16,014 nucleotides of DNA from an uncultured Erysipelotrichaceae bacterium (GTDB lineage Bacteria; Bacillota_I; Bacilli_A; RF39; UBA660), in the NCBI GenBank assembly GCA_902782915.1, contig CACZOV010000147.1, forward strand, positions 1-16,014, written 5' to 3'. Shown here piece after piece: positions 1-6,605 of this stretch. The translations under genes were made by a program, and so were the position numbers. Numbering within the stretch: position 1 is the stretch's first letter; every line of letters starts with the position of its first letter. The notes under the pieces are model-generated. The model did not search any database. It was not told the DNA's origin and saw only the letters and a program-made list of their open reading frames with translations.

Positions 1-39
1 GCATGTGGGCAATTAAAGTCAAGTAAGGAGAATGTATGA
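1..39 (+). CDS. rlmN: 23S rRNA/tRNA adenine-C2 methyltransferase RlmN, C-terminal end (partial)
   Basis: Only the last 12 codons are in the window; reading from base 1 they give ACGQLKSSKENV and then TGA. The ACGQL tail is characteristic of RlmN, a radical-SAM enzyme that methylates C2 of A2503 in 23S rRNA and A37 in some tRNAs. The Cys in this motif is, in the known family, the C-terminal cysteine that forms the methyl-cysteine/RNA intermediate. The stop overlaps the prpC start as ATGA (36-39), implying coupled translation. rlmN-prpC-prkC-rsgA-rpe is the B. subtilis order, which supports the call even from so short a fragment. The TGA stop also shows that UGA is not read as Trp here. Confidence 0.8.
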   Translation, partial: ACGQLKSSKENV

Positions 40-803
40 AGAGTTTTTATTTAACAGATGTAGGAAAAGTTCGTGATCATAATGAAGATAGTGTTATTAT
101 TTTAAAAAATCATAATAATGAATATTTAATGGCTGTTGCTGATGGAATGGGAGGACATAGGGCAGGTGAGGTTGCATCAAGTATTGCAATTACTTATCTT
201 AGTCGGCATTTTGGAGAAACATTCTATAATTTATCGAAAGAAGAGGCAATTTTATGGATTAATGAAGTAACAGCTAATATAAATAGAGAGATATTTGCAT
301 ATGAAGAAGCAAATCCTGAATGTGTCGGAATGGGAACAACATTAGTTCTGGCTATTTTAACAAATAATTATTTGCTATTTGGAAATATTGGTGATTCTAG
401 TGGTTTTGTAATTAAAGATAAGGCTCTTCATAAAGTAACAGTTGATCATTCTTTTGTAAATTTACTTGTTGAAGCAGGAGAGATTACAGAAGAAGAAGCT
501 CGTGATCATCCTAGAAAAAATGTTTTAATGAAGGCTCTTGGGGCAAGTGATGTAGTTGAACCTGATATTTTTGATTGTGATACAAATGTTGATGGAATAC
601 TTCTTGCAAGTGATGGCTTGACGAATATGTTAGATTTTAGTAAAATAGAAGATGTATTAAATAGTAACTTAGAAATAGAAGAGAAAATAGTTAGCTTAAT
701 AGAAAAAGCAAATCATTTAGGAGGCATCGATAATATATCGATTGCTTATTTAGAAAAAGAAGAAAGTGGTGGAGAAAGTGATTACGAAGGGGCAAAAGAT
801 TAA
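36..803 (+). CDS. prpC: PP2C-family Ser/Thr protein phosphatase PrpC/Stp
   Basis: Soluble, metal-dependent phosphatase of 255 residues, the usual size for bacterial PrpC/Stp, which reverses phosphorylation by the PASTA kinase encoded next. The visible PP2C motifs in order are TDVGKVRDHNED (R13, D18), ADGMGGH (D36, G37), GNIGDSS (about residues 125-131), the TVDHSFVNLLVEAGEIT flap region, ASDG (D193) and GGIDN (D232). D18, D36, D193 and D232 match the four conserved metal-binding aspartates, so the enzyme should be active. The usual GDSR motif reads GDSS here. The ATG at 36 has AAGGAG just upstream and shares ATGA with the rlmN stop. No signal peptide or TM segment is seen, so it should act in the cytoplasm, on PrkC and on PrkC substrates. 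Confidence 0.95.
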   Translation: MKSFYLTDVGKVRDHNEDSVIILKNHNNEYLMAVADGMGGHRAGEVASSIAITYLSRHFGETFYNLSKEEAILWINEVTANINREIFAYEEANPECVGMGTTLVLAILTNNYLLFGNIGDSSGFVIKDKALHKVTVDHSFVNLLVEAGEITEEEARDHPRKNVLMKALGASDVVEPDIFDCDTNVDGILLASDGLTNMLDFSKIEDVLNSNLEIEEKIVSLIEKANHLGGIDNISIAYLEKEESGGESDYEGAKD

Positions 804-2526
804 CGAACGTTATGAAATAGTAAGAAGTATTGGTGAAGGTGGAATGGCCAATGTTTACCTTGCTCATGATATTATATTAGATAGGGATGTTGCAATTAAG
901 ATCTTAAGAGGGGATCTTGCAGGGGATGAGAAATTTGTAAGACGTTTTCAAAGAGAAGCTCTAAGTGCATCTAGTTTATCTCATCCAAATATTGTTGAAA
1001 TGTATGATGTTGGTGAAGATAATGGAACATATTATATTGTTATGGAATATGTATCTGGAATGACTTTAAAACAACTTATTAAAAAACGTGGATGTTTATC
1101 TTTATCTGAAGCAATTGATATTATGCTTCAAATTACAGATGGTATTAAAGAAGCACATGACTCTTATATTATTCATAGAGATTTAAAACCTCAAAATATT
1201 TTAATTAAAGATAATGGAGAAATTAAGATAACTGATTTTGGAATTGCAATGGCTTTAAATAGTACTCAACTTACTCAAACAAATTCTGTTATGGGTAGTG
1301 TTCATTATTTGCCACCAGAACAAGCTAGTGGAAAAGGTGCAACCATTAAAAGTGATATTTATTCTATGGGAATATTATTTTATGAACTCTTAACTGGTAA
1401 ACTCCCTTTTAAAGGAGATACAGCTGTTGAAATTGCTCTTAAACATATGAAAAATGATATTCCAAGTGTTAGAGAAGAAAATGATAGTATTCCTCAAAGT
1501 GTTGAAAATATTATTTTAAAAGCAACGGCTAAAAATCCCAAAAATAGATATGAAACAGTATCAGCAATGCATGATGATTTACTTACTTGTTTAAATGAAG
1601 AAAGATTAAATGAAAAAAAATATGAATTTATGTATCCAGAACATGAAACTGAAGAAAAAGAAAAAACTCCTGCTATTTTAGAGAATCCAGAAGAAAAAGA
1701 ATTAGTAGAAGATTTAGGAGAGTTTAGAGAAGAAAAGAAAAATACTTGGGTCTGGGTATTATCAGGAATATTTATTTTGGCTGTATTAGTTTTAGTTGGA
1801 ATTTTTGTTGTTTATCCAGTATTTTCTGAAGTTCCTGATGTTGTAATACCAAATGTTTCTGGAATGACTGTTCAAAAAGCAGAGGAAACTTTAAAAAATA
1901 GTGGTTTTGAAGTTGCTTTACAAGTTGAACAAATAAGTGATGAGAAAATTGATTCAGGTCTTGTTGTAAAAACTTCACCATCTATTGGAAGAAAAGTAAA
2001 AAAAGGAATAACTATTACTTTATATGAATCTTTAGGAAGTAAAGAATATGAACTCGAAGATTATGTTGGAAAAAATTATATAGAAATAAAAACAATTCTT
2101 GAAACTAAATATGAACTTGATGTAATTGTTGAAAAAAAGGAACCAACAGAAGAAAGAGAATATGATAAACAAGAAATAATTGAACAAGCACCTTCTGCAG
2201 GAACCAAAGTATCAAAAGGATCAAAGGTGACTTTATTTATTCCTAATGTTGTTGATGAATATCCTGATTTTGTTGAGGAGGATTGGAGCTTAGAAGAAAT
2301 TCAAAACTTCTGTGATGAGTATGGAATTGTTGTTGAATTTAAAGGAAAACCAACAAATGAATTTCCTGAAAATACAATTATAAGCCAAAGTAGAGCAAGT
2401 GGAACGACTATTGTAAAGGGTGCAACTTTAAAAATAGTCTATGCTATCAAATATGAAGAAGTTATTGAAGATGAAACTAAAGAAGAAACTAAAGAGGAAA
2501 AGAAAGAAGAACCTAAAAATGAATAA
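778..2526 (+). CDS. prkC: PASTA-domain Ser/Thr protein kinase PrkC/StkP
   Basis: Transmembrane eukaryotic-like kinase, 582 residues. The N-terminal kinase domain has the glycine loop GEGGMANVY, VAIK (K41), HRDLKPQN (catalytic D135), TDFG (D153) and an activation segment TQTNSVMGS with PPEQ in place of APE. An acidic, Lys-rich juxtamembrane linker leads to one TM helix (about residues 324-346). About three extracellular PASTA repeats follow, starting near VPDVVIPNVSG, and then a Glu/Lys-rich tail. In known homologues the PASTA domains sense muropeptides or lipid II, and the kinase controls wall metabolism, dormancy exit or translation factors. I chose GTG 778 because the N-terminus then matches B. 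subtilis PrkC and GGAG lies just upstream; GTG 766 and 769 are in frame and possible. It overlaps prpC by 26 bp, so the two are probably translationally coupled. Confidence 0.95.
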   Translation: MITKGQKINERYEIVRSIGEGGMANVYLAHDIILDRDVAIKILRGDLAGDEKFVRRFQREALSASSLSHPNIVEMYDVGEDNGTYYIVMEYVSGMTLKQLIKKRGCLSLSEAIDIMLQITDGIKEAHDSYIIHRDLKPQNILIKDNGEIKITDFGIAMALNSTQLTQTNSVMGSVHYLPPEQASGKGATIKSDIYSMGILFYELLTGKLPFKGDTAVEIALKHMKNDIPSVREENDSIPQSVENIILKATAKNPKNRYETVSAMHDDLLTCLNEERLNEKKYEFMYPEHETEEKEKTPAILENPEEKELVEDLGEFREEKKNTWVWVLSGIFILAVLVLVGIFVVYPVFSEVPDVVIPNVSGMTVQKAEETLKNSGFEVALQVEQISDEKIDSGLVVKTSPSIGRKVKKGITITLYESLGSKEYELEDYVGKNYIEIKTILETKYELDVIVEKKEPTEEREYDKQEIIEQAPSAGTKVSKGSKVTLFIPNVVDEYPDFVEEDWSLEEIQNFCDEYGIVVEFKGKPTNEFPENTIISQSRASGTTIVKGATLKIVYAIKYEEVIEDETKEETKEEKKEEPKNE

Positions 2527-3376
2527 TAGGAAGTATGGACAAATTATAAAAAATATAAGTGATACGTATGATGTTTTAGTTAATGATGAAATAATTTCTT
2601 GTAAATGTCGTGGAAAATTTAGAATTGAAAAACAAATTCCCTTAGTAGGGGATTTTGTTTTCATAGATAAGGATAAGAAGTTAATTGTTGAAATAGAAAA
2701 AAGAAAAAATACAATAATAAGACCAAGTGTTGCTAATATTACTCAAGGAGTAGTTGTTACAAGTTTTAAAAATCCTGATTTTAATCTGAATTTACTAGAT
2801 AAATTATTGGTTGAACTTGAAATAAATAATATTAAACCAATTATATGTTTAACTAAAAAAGATTTAATAAGTAATGATGAATATTTAAAATATAAAAAAA
2901 TACTTGATTATTATGAATCAATAGGATATAAAGTTTTATATAATACAGATCTTTCCTTAATAAAAAAAGTATTAAAAAATAATATAACTGTTTTTATGGG
3001 GCAAACTGGAGCTGGTAAAAGTACACTTTTAAATAGATTATTTCAAGATTTAAATTTAAAAACAGGAGAAGTGTCCCTTGCACTTGGAAGAGGTAAACAC
3101 ACAACAAGGCATGTTGAAATAATTATAAAAGATGATATTAAAGTACTTGATACGCCAGGATTCTCTGCTTTATCATTTTTAGATTATAATGAAGTTGATG
3201 TAAGAAGTGCATTTGTTGAATTCAAAAATTATCCATGTCCTTTTAAAGATTGTATGCATATAAAAGAAGAAGAATGTAAGGTAAAAAAAGCATGTGATGA
3301 AGGAAAAATCTTAGAAAGTAGATATTTAAATTATAAAAGTTTTATTGAAGAATTTAAAAATAAAGTGAGGTGGTAA
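2519..3376 (+). CDS. rsgA: Ribosome small-subunit-dependent GTPase RsgA (CpgA/YloQ)
   Basis: Circularly permuted GTPase of 285 residues that helps late 30S maturation. In order: an OB-fold N-terminus (about 1-65), the G4 motif TKKD (112-115) lying before G1 GQTGAGKS (161-168), the switch-region G3 motif DTPG (211-214), and a C-terminal zinc knuckle C240-x4-C245-x-H247-x5-C253. The order G4-G1-G3 and the zinc knuckle together are diagnostic. The frame stays open further upstream to an ATG at 2441, but that extension is low-complexity Lys/Leu sequence lying over the Glu/Lys tail of prkC. ATG 2519 makes the N-terminus align with B. subtilis CpgA. The gene overlaps the prkC stop by 8 bp. In B. 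subtilis, CpgA is a PrkC substrate, so shared expression is meaningful. Confidence 0.94.
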   Translation: MNNRKYGQIIKNISDTYDVLVNDEIISCKCRGKFRIEKQIPLVGDFVFIDKDKKLIVEIEKRKNTIIRPSVANITQGVVVTSFKNPDFNLNLLDKLLVELEINNIKPIICLTKKDLISNDEYLKYKKILDYYESIGYKVLYNTDLSLIKKVLKNNITVFMGQTGAGKSTLLNRLFQDLNLKTGEVSLALGRGKHTTRHVEIIIKDDIKVLDTPGFSALSFLDYNEVDVRSAFVEFKNYPCPFKDCMHIKEEECKVKKACDEGKILESRYLNYKSFIEEFKNKVRW

Positions 3377-3377
3377 T

Positions 3378-4028
3378 ATGGCAAAAATGAAAGTAGCAGC
3401 ATCTTTTTTAGGAAGTAAGAGAATTGATCAAGTATTAATGAAATTAAATGTAACCGATATTGATTATATCCATGTAGATGTTATGGATGGGAAGTATGTC
3501 AAAGGAAAGACTATGCCTTTTTCCGAATTATCAACTATTACTTATTATACTCAAAAAAGATTAGATGTTCATTTAATGGTTGAAAAGCCACTTAAATGGA
3601 TTGATTCTCTTGCAACTTTAAATGTTGAATGTATTACAGTTCATTTAAATATTAAAAATGATTTAGATAAAGTAATCGAAAGATGTAAATTATTTGGAAT
3701 TAAAGTTGGAATTGCAGTTAATCCTGATCAAGAATTAGAAAGTGTTTATCCATATTTAGATAGAATAGATAAAGTTTTAATAATGAGTGTCAAACCAGGT
3801 CTTCCAGGACAAGAATTTATTCCAGATAGTATTAATAAAGTTAAAAGGTTAAGAGAAGAAATTAAGAAAAGAAAACTTAAAACTTTAATTTCAGTTGATG
3901 GAGGAGTAAATTTCTTTAATGCTAAAGATCTTCATGATGCAGATATTATTGTATCTGGTTCTACTATTTTAAAATCAGAAAATTTTCAAGATGTAATTAG
4001 TAAGATTCGAAAATGCGCATCAAAATAA
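3378..4028 (+). CDS. rpe: Ribulose-phosphate 3-epimerase (divergent)
   Basis: TIM-barrel enzyme, 216 residues, interconverting ribulose 5-phosphate and xylulose 5-phosphate in the pentose phosphate pathway. The metal/catalytic set is present: H32 and D34 in HVDVMDG, H65 in DVHLMVEKP, and D174 in SVDGG. The phosphate-binding part is SGSTIL near the C-terminus. Several signatures depart from the usual form: the opening ASFLGSKR replaces PSILSADF, and MSVKPGLPGQEF replaces the common MSVNPGFGGQ. The fold and active site are intact but the sequence is clearly divergent. It follows rsgA after one base with GAGGTGG as ribosome binding site, and is the last gene of the operon before the 4169-4190 terminator. 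A related hexulose-phosphate or allulose-phosphate epimerase cannot be fully excluded. Confidence 0.87.
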   Translation: MAKMKVAASFLGSKRIDQVLMKLNVTDIDYIHVDVMDGKYVKGKTMPFSELSTITYYTQKRLDVHLMVEKPLKWIDSLATLNVECITVHLNIKNDLDKVIERCKLFGIKVGIAVNPDQELESVYPYLDRIDKVLIMSVKPGLPGQEFIPDSINKVKRLREEIKKRKLKTLISVDGGVNFFNAKDLHDADIIVSGSTILKSENFQDVISKIRKCASK

Positions 4029-4168
4029 TATAACTTTTCTGAAATTATATGGTGTAATATAAATGATTATGTATGGTATCATTTGTTTTTATGATGAATT
4101 AATACATTTAGATTCTAAACACTATATTATTCCTATTTCAAGTGTTATAAATATAAATAACAAGAATG

Positions 4169-4190
4169 AGAGTATTTACTCTTTTTTTTT
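4169..4190 (+). terminator. Rho-independent terminator of the prpC-rpe operon
   Basis: A 5-bp stem AGAGT/ACTCT (4169-4173 with 4178-4182) closes an ATTT loop and runs into nine T residues (4182-4190). It lies 141 bases after the rpe stop and just before the promoter of the next gene. The stem is short but the U-tract is strong. Confidence 0.7.
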
Positions 4191-4195
4191 AAAAT

Positions 4196-4224
4196 TTGCA
4201 AAATTCTTTTATTTCGTATATAAT
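4196..4224 (+). promoter_or_regulatory. Sigma-A-type promoter for the deaminase-like gene
   Basis: The -35 box TTGCAA (4196-4201) and -10 box TATAAT (4219-4224) are separated by exactly 17 bp. Transcription would begin near 4231, leaving a leader of about 15 nt that contains AAAGG (4232-4236) as ribosome binding site before ATG 4246. Confidence 0.78.
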
Positions 4225-4245
4225 ACTTGTGAAAGGCGTGATTAA

Positions 4246-5208
4246 ATGGCTTTATTTGAAGGATTAAAAGCATTTCCTAAAGTAGACTTGCATGTTGATT
4301 TTTTTGGATCAATTCCTAAAAATACAATTTATAAATTAACTAAAAATACTCAAGAAGAAGTTGATTCAATAGTTGAATTTGATAGTTTAAAAGACTATGA
4401 TAATTCTAAAGAATTAGTTCGTTCTTTATTAAATAGTTATGACAAAATAGAATTAGCTTTAAATGAATTAATTGATTCTTTAAAACAAGATAATATTATA
4501 TATTCTGAAATATTTGTTAACTTAGATTTCTTTATAAAAAAATTAGATAAGAAAGAGATCTTAAAAAGAATAATTACAATAATAAAGAAAGAAACAAATT
4601 ATAATATTGTTTTAGAAATAGAATCAGGATTAACTAAAGAAATGTTATATGAGGATCTAAATTTATTGTATGAATATTATAGAAAAGGGGTAAGTGGAGT
4701 TTATTTTAAAAAGAATAAATTAGATAGTTTAGAAAGTTTTAAGGCTTTATTTGATAAGTTTTTGAAAGATGATATAAAATATATTGTATTACTAGATTCT
4801 AAATTAACAAATCAAAATAAAGAAATATATTATCATGCTAGTCGTATTATCTATAATGTTATGGAAATGCCTGATTCAACTTTTATAGATCAAATAAGAA
4901 GTGAATCTATTTTATTAGAATTTGCTCTTACTTATCAAAACTATTTTCATCTATATGAAGATTTATCTTCTCATATTGTATATGATCTATTTAAAGATAA
5001 TTTACCAATTTGTTTTACAACAGTTGATAGAACAGCACTTGATACAGATTTATTAAATGAATACTGTAAACTTTTTAATGTATTTCCATTTAGTTTACAT
5101 TCACTTGTAGTAATTACTTTAAATATTTTAAATCAAATTAATTTAGATACTGATTTAAAAAATACATTAATAACAGATTTTAAAGAAAAGGCTAATGAAT
5201 TACTTTAG
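4246..5208 (+). CDS. Adenosine-deaminase-like protein with a degenerate metal site
   Basis: Protein of 320 residues, close to the length of adenosine deaminases (about 330-350). The N-terminal block PKVDLHVDFFGSIP (11-24) matches the deaminase signature PK.ELH.H..GS, and later HASRIIYN (197-204) and FTTVDR (257-262) fall where HAGRIGHG and NTDDP occur. Most catalytic positions have changed: the second His of HxH is D18, the HAGE region reads roughly VLLDSK (about 181-186), the zinc-ligand His of RIGHG is Y203, and the first Asp of DDP is V260. H16 and D261 remain. It is unlikely to deaminate adenosine by the known zinc mechanism; it may be a pseudoenzyme, a nucleoside sensor or an enzyme with another chemistry. 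It has its own promoter and terminator and sits 69 bp before a PRPP synthetase gene, hinting at purine metabolism. Family assignment comes from motifs only. Confidence 0.72.
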   Translation: MALFEGLKAFPKVDLHVDFFGSIPKNTIYKLTKNTQEEVDSIVEFDSLKDYDNSKELVRSLLNSYDKIELALNELIDSLKQDNIIYSEIFVNLDFFIKKLDKKEILKRIITIIKKETNYNIVLEIESGLTKEMLYEDLNLLYEYYRKGVSGVYFKKNKLDSLESFKALFDKFLKDDIKYIVLLDSKLTNQNKEIYYHASRIIYNVMEMPDSTFIDQIRSESILLEFALTYQNYFHLYEDLSSHIVYDLFKDNLPICFTTVDRTALDTDLLNEYCKLFNVFPFSLHSLVVITLNILNQINLDTDLKNTLITDFKEKANELL

Positions 5209-5215
5209 TCTTTTT
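5186..5215 (+). terminator. Rho-independent terminator overlapping the end of the deaminase-like gene
   Basis: AAAAGGCTAA (5186-5195) pairs with TTAGTCTTTT (5205-5214) over 10 bp with one G-U pair and a 9-nt loop, ending in a T run. The stop codon TAG (5206-5208) lies in the right arm, so the terminator is built into the last codons of the gene. Confidence 0.65.
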
Positions 5216-5221
5216 AACAAT

Positions 5222-5250
5222 TTGACTTGATTTTTAAAATTTATTAAGAT
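5222..5250 (+). promoter_or_regulatory. Sigma-A-type promoter for prs
   Basis: The -35 box TTGACT (5222-5227), a 17-bp spacer and the -10 box TAAGAT (5245-5250) lie directly after the preceding terminator. The ribosome binding site AAGGAG (5266-5271) is 6 nt before ATG 5278. Confidence 0.7.
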
Positions 5251-5277
5251 AAAATGAAGAAGTATAAGGAGTAAGAT

Positions 5278-6360
5278 ATGGATAATTTAAGATTAATTAT
5301 TATGGAAAATTGTCGTGATTTAGGAGAAAAAGTTAATTTTCATTTGAAAAAACTAGTCAATAGTTCTGAAGATTTAATAATTCCTATTGATGAAGTTAAG
5401 TTTAATAATGGAGAAGGGAAGATTGTTTTAAAGGAAAGTGTTCGAAAGAAAGATATTTTTATTTTAACAGATCCGATGAATCATTCAATAACATATAAGA
5501 TGTATGATTATATAAATCATAAAAGTCCAGATGATCATTATGTTGATGTAATTAGAACACTTTGTGCAATAAGAAATCAAGCTGAAAGAACGTCACTTGT
5601 TATGCCATTTTTATACGCATCTCGTCAACATAAAAGAGATGGACGTGAATCACTTGATTGTGCTGTTGCTCTTCAAGAATTTATTCATCAAGGAGTAAAA
5701 AACATTATTACTTTTGATGTACACGATTCAAATGTTCAAAATGCAATTCCATCATCTTCGTTTGATAATTTTTATCCAACTAATATTATTTTAGAAAAGT
5801 TTATTCAAGAAGAAAATATTAACAAAGATAATTTACTTGCTGTAAGCCCTGATAATGGTGCTCTTAAAAGAACTAGATTTTATGCTAATATGCTTGGTTG
5901 TAGTTTAGGAGGTCATTTTGAAAAACATCGTGATGTTTATCATGTTGTTGATGGAAAAAATCCAATTCTTGAACATGAATATATTGGAAAAGATGTAAAA
6001 GGTAAAGATATTATTATTGTTGACGATATGATTGCAAGTGGAGAATCAATGCTTGATGTTGCAAGAGAACTTAAAAAGCGTGGTGCAAATCGCATTTATA
6101 TGTTTTCAGCTTATGTAATGTTTACAAAAGGAATAAAAGTATTTGAAGATGCATATCGTGAAGGGTTATTTGAAAAAATCTTTACAACTAATTTATCTTA
6201 TATTATGGATAGTGCTAAAGAGCATGCTTGGATTAGTATAGCTGATTGTTCGGAGTATCTTGCTAAAATAATTTATACATTCCATGTAGGAGGATCTGTT
6301 TCGCCAATTCTTTCAGCAACTAGTAAAGTTTTAGAAGACTTTGCTAAAAATGAAAATTAG
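5278..6360 (+). CDS. prs: Ribose-phosphate pyrophosphokinase (PRPP synthetase), long divergent form
   Basis: Makes PRPP from ribose 5-phosphate and ATP for purine, pyrimidine, NAD and His/Trp synthesis. At 360 residues it exceeds the usual ~315. Recognisable parts: the flexible catalytic loop ASRQHKRDGRE (S115-E124), the catalytic/metal segment TFDVHDSNVQ (145-154, H149) matching TVDLHADQIQ, SPDNGALKR matching SPDVGGVVR, and the PRPP loop IIIVDDMIASGES (D249, D250). The changes DTAGT to ASGES in the PRPP loop and D to S in the TVDLHAD-type segment show that this is not the classical class I form; similar long forms are known in clostridia and relatives. Fold and catalytic residues look complete. 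It starts at ATG 5278 behind a strong AAGGAG and has its own promoter. No convincing terminator follows; the T-box promoter begins at once. Confidence 0.88.
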   Translation: MDNLRLIIMENCRDLGEKVNFHLKKLVNSSEDLIIPIDEVKFNNGEGKIVLKESVRKKDIFILTDPMNHSITYKMYDYINHKSPDDHYVDVIRTLCAIRNQAERTSLVMPFLYASRQHKRDGRESLDCAVALQEFIHQGVKNIITFDVHDSNVQNAIPSSSFDNFYPTNIILEKFIQEENINKDNLLAVSPDNGALKRTRFYANMLGCSLGGHFEKHRDVYHVVDGKNPILEHEYIGKDVKGKDIIIVDDMIASGESMLDVARELKKRGANRIYMFSAYVMFTKGIKVFEDAYREGLFEKIFTTNLSYIMDSAKEHAWISIADCSEYLAKIIYTFHVGGSVSPILSATSKVLEDFAKNEN

Positions 6361-6363
6361 ATC

Positions 6364-6392
6364 TTGAAATTTAAATAAAAGTTTGATACTAT
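6364..6392 (+). promoter_or_regulatory. Promoter of the T-box leader / proS operon
   Basis: TTGAAA (6364-6369), a 17-bp spacer and TACTAT (6387-6392) start three bases after the prs stop. Transcription should begin near 6399, just before T-box Stem I. Confidence 0.65.
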
Positions 6393-6398
6393 ATGGTT

Positions 6399-6588
6399 GA
6401 AATCTTGTGATGAGAAATGTTATAAAATACATATCTTAGTGAGCTTGGTATAGTGAAAACAAGTGATAATGGTTTATAACTCCTGTCTTTAAAGAGAATA
6501 TAGAAATATATTACGGTAATTCCGTTATCAAAAAAAGTAAAAAAAAGGATGGTACCGTCTAATGACTCCTCGTACTATTCTTTTTTTA
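6399..6588 (+). ncRNA. T-box riboswitch (proline, controls proS)
   Basis: A cis-acting leader that reads uncharged tRNA-Pro. Stem I has an 8-bp helix GTTATAAA/TTTATAAC (6419-6426 with 6473-6480) and a distal hairpin CTTG...CAAG with a GTGAAAA loop. Right 3' of that helix lies CCT (6482-6484), the candidate proline specifier codon. A short hairpin ACGG/CCGT (6513-6525) fits Stem III. The antiterminator is textbook: AGGA (6546-6549), a 7-nt bulge TGGTACC (6550-6556), then GTC-TAAT-GAC and TCCT (6557-6570). TGGT in the bulge pairs with an ACCA tRNA end, as expected for tRNA-Pro with discriminator A. A competing terminator follows, and the next gene encodes ProRS, which fits the specifier. The exact 5' end is inferred from the promoter. 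Confidence 0.92.
6547..6587 (+). terminator. Conditional terminator of the T-box leader
   Basis: GGATGGTAC (6547-6555) pairs with GTACTATTC (6572-6580), with two G-U pairs, flanked by an A run upstream and seven T residues (6581-6587). It uses the T-box bulge bases, so it and the antiterminator cannot both form. With charged tRNA-Pro it should stop transcription before proS. Confidence 0.85.
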
Positions 6589-6605
6589 TATAGAAAGGAT
6601 TATTT

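Noticed and set aside
1772..1981. Minus-strand frame inside prkC
   Set aside because: Lies antisense to the TM and first PASTA region; its composition is the mirror of prkC codons, with no ribosome binding site or promoter.
2441..2518. N-terminal extension of rsgA from ATG 2441
   Set aside because: The extra 26 residues are low-complexity Lys/Leu sequence made by the prkC tail in another frame; family members start where ATG 2519 does.
2455..2526. GAA/AAA-rich run considered as a tandem repeat
   Set aside because: Irregular unit lengths and clear coding frame; it simply encodes the Glu/Lys tail of the kinase.
2428..2664. Minus-strand Phe-rich frame over the prkC/rsgA junction
   Set aside because: It is the reverse complement of the GAA/AAA-rich prkC tail, which gives a false run of Phe and Leu; no start signal.
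4063..4245. Open frame of 60 codons after rpe
   Set aside because: It has no good ribosome binding site and runs straight through the terminator (4169-4190) and the next promoter (4196-4224), ending right at the next ATG. It is best explained as a chance frame in AT-rich DNA.
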